A stretch of DNA of 64,000 nt from Melitaea cinxia (Eukaryota > Arthropoda > Insecta > Lepidoptera > Nymphalidae), in NCBI RefSeq assembly GCF_905220565.1, contig NC_059421.1, positions 4,545,501 to 4,609,500 of the forward strand, in the 5' to 3' direction. The first letter of the stretch is position 1. Each line of letters starts with the position of its first letter. Below, in pieces: positions 56,775 through 64,000 of the stretch. The notes under the pieces were generated by a model, which was given only the letters and a program-made list of their open reading frames with translations, ran no database searches and was not told the origin of the DNA. The position numbers and the translations under genes were made by a program.

Positions 56775-57835
56775 TGTAAATTGCCGAAAAGAACAAAAGA
56801 AGACCGTTTCAAACAGTCAATTGGTTGTCCGCTTTCGGGAATACTTTGAACGTGAGTGAGAAAATAGCTGTCCATTATTATCTGTCAACCACATAGTGGA
56901 TCGAGTTGCACAGGCACATGAAATTAGGCGTAATACAGTGTCAAAAATTACTTCAGCCTATCACAGTCCACTGTTGGACATAGGCCTCCACAAGCTCGTG
57001 CCAAAAAATGGCGTGAACTCATGTGTGTTGCCTATAGTCACCACGCTGGGGGTTGGTGACCGCAGGGCCGGCTTTGTCGCACTGAAGACACTGTTGTCCG
57101 TCTTCGGCCTGTGTATTTCAAAGCCAGCAGTTGAATGGTTATCCCGCTATCGGTCGGCTTTATAAGTTTCACGGTGGTAGTGGAACTGTGTTATCCCTTA
57201 GTCGCCTCCTATGACACCCACGGGAAGAGACGCTGGTGGCTATATTCTTTATTGCCGTAGCCACACAGCTTAGTGTCAAAAATAAGTAAAGAAAAGTATG
57301 GTGACACCAATATGGAAGATAATAAGTTATCGACTCCCAAAAAGAGGCAAAGGAAATAAATGTTTGGTCGTTGAGGTTGAATATGATTATTAGCGGAGAA
57401 ATGAGTTGCCCACAGTTTTACGATAATTAATGTCTTTGAAAGGTGCTAAATTATTTAATGGAAGTGTGACATCGGTATGGCGACTTTTAAATAAAATTGG
57501 ATTTCCATAAAATAAAAAAAAAGTTAAGAAGTGGAAAAGTACGTGAAAACTTTGTGACATTCTTAGAAAAGGCGAAAAAATTTCGAATTGGAACAACGTA
57601 GTATTCCTTGACTAGACATGGTTGAACGCCAATCATACTGTTGGCAAAGTATGGACAGACGACACTGCTCATTCTTCGACTAAAGTACCGGATGGTAAAG
57701 GCGAACGACTAATAATTTGCCACGTGAGCTGTGTTAATGGGTTTGTCGATAACACATTTCTCGCGTTTAACACCACCCTTAAAATATTATTTATTCACTA
57801 TAGCGAGGATTACTTTTTAATAAGCAGTTAAATTT
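56775..57835 (+). pseudogene. Broken DDE transposase (IS630/Tc1-like, DDE_3)
   Basis: Codons readable across frameshifts: an N-terminal helix-turn-helix-like part (VDRVAQAHEIRRNTVSKI, then KLSTPKKRQRK) and a catalytic part (TRHG/LNANHTVGKVWTDDT, GKGERLIICHVSCVNGFVD). The latter resembles the DDE_3 pattern in which an Asp-Glu-Thr-Trp segment precedes a G-R-L-I-x-L-H segment. Several stops and shifts break it, and a 323-bp RTE derivative is inserted after the N-terminal helix. No terminal repeats were fixed. Confidence 0.62.
56949..57271 (-). mobile_element. Short RTE-LINE derivative nested in the transposase, with 12-bp TSD
   Basis: AGTGTCAAAAAT occurs at 56937-56948 and 57272-57283, directly flanking the element. 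It begins (minus strand) GCTGTGTGGCTACGGCAAT and ends TGTGATAGGCTGAAGT. One extra T at the hairpin loop shifts its mini-ORF. Confidence 0.9.
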
Positions 57836-57974
57836 TTTTTTATATAATCGATTAAAGGTTAACCGCATTTGTACTCGATAATCGAATTACATCAATTAAT
57901 TATGCATGGTCACCTCACTATAGAGTTAATTTGACATGTGTCACCGTACCCATCCTACGTGAAATATTACAATG

Positions 57975-57998
57975 TATATATATATATATATATATTTA
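57975..57998. repeat. (TA)n microsatellite
   Basis: About eleven TA dinucleotides upstream of ZMAT5. Confidence 0.85.
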
Positions 57999-58354
57999 GT
58001 ACAATGTTATATACTTATAAATATTTTTATATTTTTGTACATTTTGAGAGTATTGTGAATAAATACATACTATTTTCGTGTATTTTCAAAATTTAACTAA
58101 ATTGTATTCTCAAATCCACCGAAATAATAACAATCTCCGTCGTGTGTTCTCCATCCCACGTGACATTGGCGAAATGATATGTGTCAAACTGACACAACTA
58201 AAAGCCATTAAGCAAAGAACTAACTAGACTATAGTAAACAAAAAATGTTATAGGCATTGTGTAGGTAATAATTTAAATAATTATTATAATAAGTTGCTTT
58301 ATAAATGAAACTGTGCTATAAATATTTAAAATAGTGACACCAAATCTGTGAAAT

Positions 58355-61300
58355 ATGGGTAAAAAATATTACTGTGATTACTGTGATAAGAGTATGGTCG
58401 CGACACCGTCTATAATAAGGACTCATATTAATGGAGTGGTACATCAAAAACTGGTAAATGAACATTATCAGCGATATAAAGGTTAGTAGGTATCAGGATT
58501 ACTCAAGTGCATGTAATTAATTATTTTTGCTCAAAATATTTCAATTCTGTTTGGTATTTAGCATCGCAATTTTTTTTAAAGTTTTTAGCATTGATTATTT
58601 AAAATAAATATGTTGCCAACATCTTTTGACTAAAGTTTAATGTAAAATTTTCTTAAAAATACATCAAAACGGCAGATTCATTTCGAACCGCTACTGCACC
58701 GGATGATAGTTCGTAATTTATTCGCCACAGCTAGGGTTAATGAACGAAAATACCAACAAAAAGAAGCATTTTGTCTAGATGTAGTGCTACAAAATATGTG
58801 TCATTCATACATTGCAATAGCATTCACAGTCTAGTTGTATTTGTAAAATATGGACTTTGAACCTTTTTTTAAATATCTTTAATAATGGAATTTTATACCT
58901 ATGTACATGACATAGACTATACTAAACTTATCTATATAAAACTAACAATTTTAACATTTTTAAATCAACTAAATTATAATACTAAATTATTACTAGATCT
59001 TAAATTAATACTACTATGAGTAGCCTGTTGGCGCAGTTTGTAGTGGCCCTGCTTTCTGTTCCGCAGGTTACGGGTTCGATTCTCGCTTAAGTCTGCGTGT
59101 AATATTTATATTTATATATGTATTATTTGTATGTATATTAAAAAATAGTTCTAACAGTCAGACGTTACCTGTAACACAAGCGTTAAGTTGCTTATCATAG
59201 GAACAGATGACCGTATGTGTATGTTATATGATATTTATTTATTTACTATTAAATACAAACTAGTATAGTTTTGGCACATTGGGATGTTGGTTCAGACACA
59301 ATCTGATTGAACAAGCCATTGTCCATAAATTCAGGCCTAACTTGGACACCAAATCACGTCTCCTCCGTTTGAAATGGATGCATTCCATCAAAACATGTAC
59401 AATTTTGAAGTTTAGGCAGGATTAAATCATAAAAAGAGAGCAATAAAAAAATTCAATTGTTTTTCTTATTACATTATATTCAATTATATTATATTCAATA
59501 TTTGTTCTTGAAACTGTACACACAATCTTTTCAGGTTAGTATTGAAATTAGTTTTTAAATTTTTAATGTTTTTTTTAGACCCAGAGATAGTATTACAAGA
59601 AGAAAGTGCAAAAAAACCGTGTTCAAGGTTCATGATGGGAGAATGTAAGTTTGGAGGTATTTGTAGATACTCTCATTACACACAGGAAGAATTATGTCAT
59701 TTAAGAAATTTAGGTAAGTGCTTTTTTTAAATGTATGGACATTGTATTCTAATCTTATAGACTAACTGTGCCCCGCAGCTTCACATGCGTTAGTTGGTGT
59801 GAATGTGTGGTCTATAAGTCCATTCCTTTGAATGACTTCGATGATAACTTTGTACGCTTCACTTGTTTGTGCCATTATCATCATGTGGGCTCGATTTTCC
59901 GCATGTAGACTCAATCGCTATGCGTGAATAGCGACTAGTTTAGCCAGCGCAGCTCCTTCCAGAAGCTCAGAAGCCTCCTAGGGCGTTCACAGGCTTCTCG
60001 GAACGTCCTTATTTCCCTAAGGATTTAAGGAGTTGCCCGGCGTGTGGCCACTTCCTCGCATTCCGGGATCACGTGGGTGGCTGTTTTTTCAGCAGCCAGA
60101 CATCCCCTATAAAGAGGACTGTCCGTTGCATTCATAATGAATAGTTGGTGATTGAGTGCCATGTGGCCGGTTATCGTACCAACAACTATTCTGATGTCCA
60201 GACAGTTTAGACTGAGCAGTCGCCACGATAGGTGCGGTAATACTTCCGTGAGTATCATTTTGGACTGTCTACAGCCGGTTTGGTTTGACCAAAGGGCATT
60301 GTGAGTTGCACGTGTACATTACCTAACCCACGAGCGCAATTGTCCAAATGGTAGCGGCATTAAGATTGTTGAGCCAGCGACCTTTGTATTGGACCCCGTC
60401 TTGCTAGCTCATCGGCGGCATCGTTTTACGTGTGATTCACTATGTCCTTTTATCCACTGGAGAATTACCTCATTATATGAGGCCAATACTTCCAGCTTTT
60501 GGTGACATTTGTATACAAGAACTAGAGTTGATCGAATTGCTCCCTAGTGCTTTAGGTACAGGCATGCTGTCCGACAGAATACGGATGTTGCAATCCTTAA
60601 TACCTTTTGACAGGACGGCGGTGGCTGCATGGGTTATCGCAACACACTCGCATTGGAAGACGGAGCTGTGTTGGCCCAGCGTTAGTGATAATTTGATATT
60701 AAGGTGAGTACACTCTGGCACCGGTGCCAGACCCCATTTTGGAGCCATCTATATAAATGCGGACTTCTCGTATGCCGTTTCGTGACTGGTCTCTTTCGGC
60801 ATCAAATAGTTGGATGTGGCATTTCCTTTCGAAAATATGTTATTTGGGAATCCTATCACATGGAACAGCAAGTAGTGGCTCATACCTCACTAGGCTGCTC
60901 CAGAGTTTATTATGTGAATCCTCCTGGTTACACCACTAGTCCAAGTATTAAGCAAGAGTAGTAAGATAGCTGACATAGCCGCTTCCTGTTGTATGACCAG
61001 ATCAAGCGGTGCCAGGTCAAGCATAATCCCAAGAGCTGCCATGGGGGTGGTACGCATGCAGCCAGTGATTGCAGAGCATGCTATTCTCTGAATCCGCTGG
61101 AGCTTATTTTTAACGGTGGTAAGTTCTGTTCTCTGCCACGCTAAAACACCATATAGGTTTAATAGTTTGCTTGCTTTCTTAGGTTTTAACTGAGTTTGAC
61201 TTGGCATTGTTTCGGTAAATTCATCCACTGAATCTACTGGAAATTCAATCTATCTGTTAGAAATATTAATAGATCCCTTAGCGTCTTTCTTTAGATGGTG

Positions 61301-62764
61301 GGCTGGTTGATATTTTATTTCTCCTTGGGTTGCGTTGAATAGGCATTCGTTGCCATGTGGGAGGACTACTGTGGACATCATTATATATTAAGGTCGTCCC
61401 TGATGATGTGAGAGTCAAGTTTTTATTTTTGGTGCTGGCTATGCAAGGATTGTTTCTGAGTGAGGAAGATCTAGGCTTGCTGCACAAGATTTCTTTTAAT
61501 TCTGCCATTAGCATTCTCAGGCCTGGTCGCACACCTCCGCGCAGATTTCGGTAACAAATTTCTCACTGCGCCGGGCGTTAGCTGGATCGCTAGACAAATC
61601 ATTATTGCTATTACTCATAATTCCATATTAAATACTTGTGAAATACGGTTCTTTCCTATGGTGCCGTTGTCGAACTTTTGGGTCCGATTTTTAATCCTTC
61701 CGAGGCATAGTTATATATTTTTGGTTGATTGCATTGCAATCTTTAATTTACTTCTCATCTATTATATATTCTTATCCATGGAAACTTGTTTCTCTATGTC
61801 TGTCAAATCTTTAGTTTTTATTTATTAATTGGAACTTTGGTTGGCAATTTTGATCCCCGCATATTATACCTAAATGTTTTTAAAAGAAATAGCGAGAATA
61901 TACTCGTAGTAATATGCTGTAGGTGTTGGTTTGTTATGTTTGTATATATATGCATGCACAGAGTATTTCATACTATGTACTTACTAGGGAACTTTTGAGT
62001 ATGAGCATAATATTTATATAATGTGTGATAATTAATCACAATTTTTTTATAAGTTACTAGCGACCCGCCTCGGCTTTGCACGGATACAATGCTGATACTA
62101 AAAAAGGTTATTGTGAATTATTGCTAAGAGATAGACATATACCATCGCAGACTTTTTTGTAGAGCGAACCAATACCAATACTATGGTACATTATTTTGAT
62201 TTATCTCGTAGGGTTCAGCCAGCGTTTGCAATATAAGTGCAAAAAAACTGTCAGTGTTCCTCTACTATATAATGCATATTATAAACTTTCCTCTGGAATC
62301 GCTCTATTTACTAAAGAAAACTGCAATAAAAACCCGTTGCATAGTTTTGAAGATCTAATCTGTCTGTCTGATGAAGTCTGTATGCACAGACAGCAGGAAC
62401 CGACTTTGTTTTATACTATGTAATGATGACATGTAATAAAGAATAGTGTTCGATATGTATTGTTTGTTGTAATTTATAATTTATTTTGTTTGTTTGTTTT
62501 TCAGTGGCTGCAAAAAATAAAAGTACAGATAATCATCAACCATCTTTTGAGGATTTGTATAAAAAATTACAAAATGACAAAAACACAAGAGCAAATGACA
62601 CAGATGATAAAAACACCGTAGTTTATGACGAAAATGGCGTCACACATGTTTTACCATGGAATTATAATCAACACCTAGATGCTTATGGTGATAATTTACC
62701 ACCGAGTATAAAAAAATTTAAAACTAGTGATTTTTCTAAAGCCGTAATAACAGACTGGGGCTGA
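58355..62764 (+). CDS. ZMAT5: ZMAT5, U11/U12 small nuclear ribonucleoprotein 20 kDa, 3 exons
   Basis: Component of the minor (U12-type) spliceosome, in the nucleus (known for the family). Exons 58355-58481, 59579-59713 and 62505-62764 join with phases 1 and 1 at GTTAGT...TTTTAG and GTAAGT...TTTCAG. The product is 173 residues (human about 170). It starts MGKKYYCDYCDKS: a matrin/U1-type finger with C7, C10, H24, H30. A CCCH finger follows, C57-x7-C65-x5-C71-x3-H75, in PCSRFMMGECKFGGICRYSH. The tail holds NHQPSFEDLYKKL, a proline patch (DNLPPSIKKF) and ends DWG. The introns are of ordinary GT-AG type. Intron 1 carries a SINE; intron 2 carries a broken LINE and a Helitron-like element. A partial copy of exon 3 lies at 53766-53842. 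Confidence 0.94.
59019..59228 (+). mobile_element. tRNA-derived SINE, type D (ZMAT5 intron 1)
   Basis: The head AGCCTGTTGGCGCAGTTTGT and box B ACGGGTTCGATTCTC precede a body with TAACACAAGCGTTAAGTTGC and ACAGATGACCGTATGTG. The 3' part recurs at 46855 and 17864. Its family differs from the Metulj-like type. Confidence 0.72.
59229..59578. other. Remainder of ZMAT5 intron 1
   Basis: 59270-59420 is less AT-rich (GTCTCCTCCGTTTGAAATGG). It may be a repeat fragment, but no family was recognised. An (ATATT)-rich stretch precedes the acceptor. Confidence 0.3.
59883..61230 (-). pseudogene. RNase-H-bearing LINE remnant (ZMAT5 intron 2)
   Basis: Reading leftwards: the tail of a reverse transcriptase (RTELTTVKNKLQRIQRIACS, AITGCMRTTPMAALGIM), an RNase H domain in pieces (KLSLTLGQHSSVFQCECVAI for the Glu motif, then IRILSDSM for the Asp motif), and the C-terminal knuckle RGCLAAEKTATHVIPECEEV. 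These belong to the Jockey/R1/I-type group with RNase H. Several deletions and frameshifts are present. 61231-61556 may be a further upstream piece (RNNPCIASTKNKN frame). The 3' end recurs at 27974. Confidence 0.75.
61557..62056. other. ZMAT5 intron 2, unclassified part
   Basis: No repeat family or exon was recognised. The open frame at 61786-61998 has no support. Confidence 0.3.
62057..62424 (-). mobile_element. Helitron-like element, second family (ZMAT5 intron 2)
   Basis: It opens A|CTAGCGACCCGCCTCGGC (the reversed CTAG end) and GATACAATGCTGATACTAAA. It closes with CCGACTTTGTTTTATACTAT. Same family as 13118-13395. Confidence 0.7.
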
Positions 62765-62842
62765 TGTGAATGACGAACATTTTAGTGTGAAAAGATTCGT
62801 TTAATTTTGTTTGTAAATATGTTTAACTTTTGTATATAATTA

Positions 62843-62848
62843 AATAAA
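62843..62848 (+). terminator. Polyadenylation signal of ZMAT5
   Basis: AATAAA lies 79 bases after the stop codon, followed by a T-rich stretch. Confidence 0.7.
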
Positions 62849-63045
62849 TGTTATATTTACACAATGGTTTTTCTGTCTTGATTTCTAACAACTTGTCTTG
62901 TAAACATTTTAAAAATTTGTTACATTGAATATTGATGTACGAAAATATTATTATTTTTTTCGCAAAAATTTACCATAAGCCTTGGATCAACATAGCACCG
63001 CGACCATATTTCTGACTTTAGCTTGCTGGTAATACAGCACTTTTT

Positions 63046-63665
63046 AACCGACTTCCAAAAAAGGAGGAGGTTCTCAATTCGACTGTATTTTTTTTTAATG
63101 TATTTTACATCAGAACTTTTGACTGGGTGGAGCGATTTCGACAAATTTTCTTTTAATCGAAAGGTGGTGTGTGCCAATTGGTCCCATTTAAATTTATTTG
63201 AGATCTAACAACTACTTTTCGAGCGATATCTAATAATGCGTTTTTACTTGACGCTTTTTTCGTCGACCTACGTTGTATTATACCACATAACTTTCTACTG
63301 GATATACCGATTTTGATAATTCTTTTTTTGTTGGAAAGGAGATATCCCAAGTTTAGTACCGTGATAAGAAAACCAGGATCTGATGATGGGAACCCAGAGA
63401 AATTGATGGAAATTCTTGAAAATCCGCAATAACTTTTTACTGGGTCTACCGATTTTGATAATTCTTTTTTTGTTGAAAAGGGGATATCCCTGGTTTGGTT
63501 TCATGTTAAGGAAACCAGGATCTGATGATGGTATCCCAGAGAAATCGAGGGAACTTCTTGAAAATCCGCAATAACTTTTTACTGGCTGTACCGATTTTAA
63601 TAATTTTTAATTTAATCGAAAGCTGGTGTTTGTCATGAGGTCACATATAAATTTTATTGAGATCT
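63046..63665 (+). repeat. AACCGACTTC-family repeat with internal duplication
   Basis: It starts AACCGACTTCCAAAAAAGG. A block of about 145 bp (ACCGATTTTGATAATTC ... AAAATCCGCAATAACTTTTT) appears twice in tandem (from about 63306 and 63450). The far end is cut at GAGATCTGCAGG. Confidence 0.8.
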
Positions 63666-63905
63666 GCAGGCCTAGCATGCGCGCCACGACAAAATTTTGT
63701 CTACCCCTTTTCTCGTATTATCTCTCTATGTCTACAGTAGCTAACATGCGTGCACGCGATACTCTTCTCGTTACGTCAATAGAAGAGATAATCATTAAAT
63801 TTTAGTGATCTGTGATATTTATCTCTACGGAAGCTAACATGACATCGTAATTTTGTCGAATTTTGTCGTTTTAGGAAGAGAAACTTCTCGTTTTCAATAT
63901 TATCG
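63666..63905. repeat. Unclassified repeat-like segment
   Basis: GCCTAGCATGCGCGCCACGA, GCTAACATGCGTGCACGC and GAAGAGAAACTTCTCG contain internal palindromic and repeated words (CTAACATG twice). Possibly a MITE; its ends were not fixed. Confidence 0.4.
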
Positions 63906-63979
63906 ACGAGAAAGACGATAAATAAAAAATAAATAAAACCGGGTGCCTATTTTTTGTATACCATGGCGTTTCCCTATTA

Positions 63980-64000
63980 TCTATAATATATATAAAAGCG
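63980..64000 (+). mobile_element. Possible Helitron 5' end cut by the window
   Basis: A|TCTATAATATATATAAAAG has the form of the other Helitron starts here. The rest lies outside the window. Confidence 0.35.

Noticed and set aside
63153..63504. Two overlapping minus-strand open frames
   Set aside because: They lie within the AACCGACTTC repeat and its internal duplication.

Overview
The window looks like lepidopteran (butterfly or moth) nuclear DNA. It is AT-rich, its genes are split by introns, and it is packed with repeats typical of that order: Metulj-like tRNA-derived SINEs, short Helitrons of the A|TC...CTAG|T type, RTE-type LINEs and their short derivatives. There are no bacterial signals (operons, Shine-Dalgarno sites, CRISPR). 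The species cannot be named from the sequence alone.

Only three regions carry convincing host genes. (1) 38571-48816, minus strand: a ten-exon proton-coupled amino-acid transporter of the SLC36/PAT family. Every splice site and phase was traced by eye. The model gives about 453 residues but needs one extra base in exon 6, so the copy as written is frameshifted. (2) 49542-51019, plus strand, divergent from the transporter: a secreted protein of unknown family with an exact 47-residue tandem repeat. A separate 150-residue open exon of unknown function follows at 51495-51958. (3) 58355-62764, plus strand: a complete three-exon ZMAT5 (U11/U12-20K, minor spliceosome). Weaker candidates are a minus-strand exon near 7.8 kb, a plus-strand terminal exon at 30509-30722, and a GC-rich promoter with a 5' exon on the minus strand at 36.4-36.6 kb.

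The rest is mobile DNA. 3191-7651 is a large Helitron Rep protein with a seven-unit 69-bp repeat, zinc ribbons, a putative herpesvirus-tegument-like (C76) cysteine peptidase and a Rep nuclease, ending where the Pif1 helicase should start. 21898-22807 is a tiny LTR (TRIM) element. 28270-29110 is an inverted-repeat element around a GC island. 40317-43180 is an RTE LINE with a target-site duplication inside transporter intron 7. 54146-56350 is a second LINE with a C-terminal C2H2 finger. 56775-57835 is a broken DDE transposase carrying a nested insertion. 59883-61230 is a third LINE (RNase H type) in a ZMAT5 intron. A repeat with AACCGACTTC inverted ends occurs about eleven times.

The most interesting signals are: short interspersed elements built only from the two ends of the RTE LINE, with a hairpin at the joint and an in-frame 22-codon mini-ORF; a displaced copy of the ZMAT5 exon-3 splice acceptor and coding start beside a repeat at 53.8 kb; the peptidase-like domain in the Helitron protein; and the GC island inside an inverted-repeat element. 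All assignments are by reading; no alignment or database search was run.
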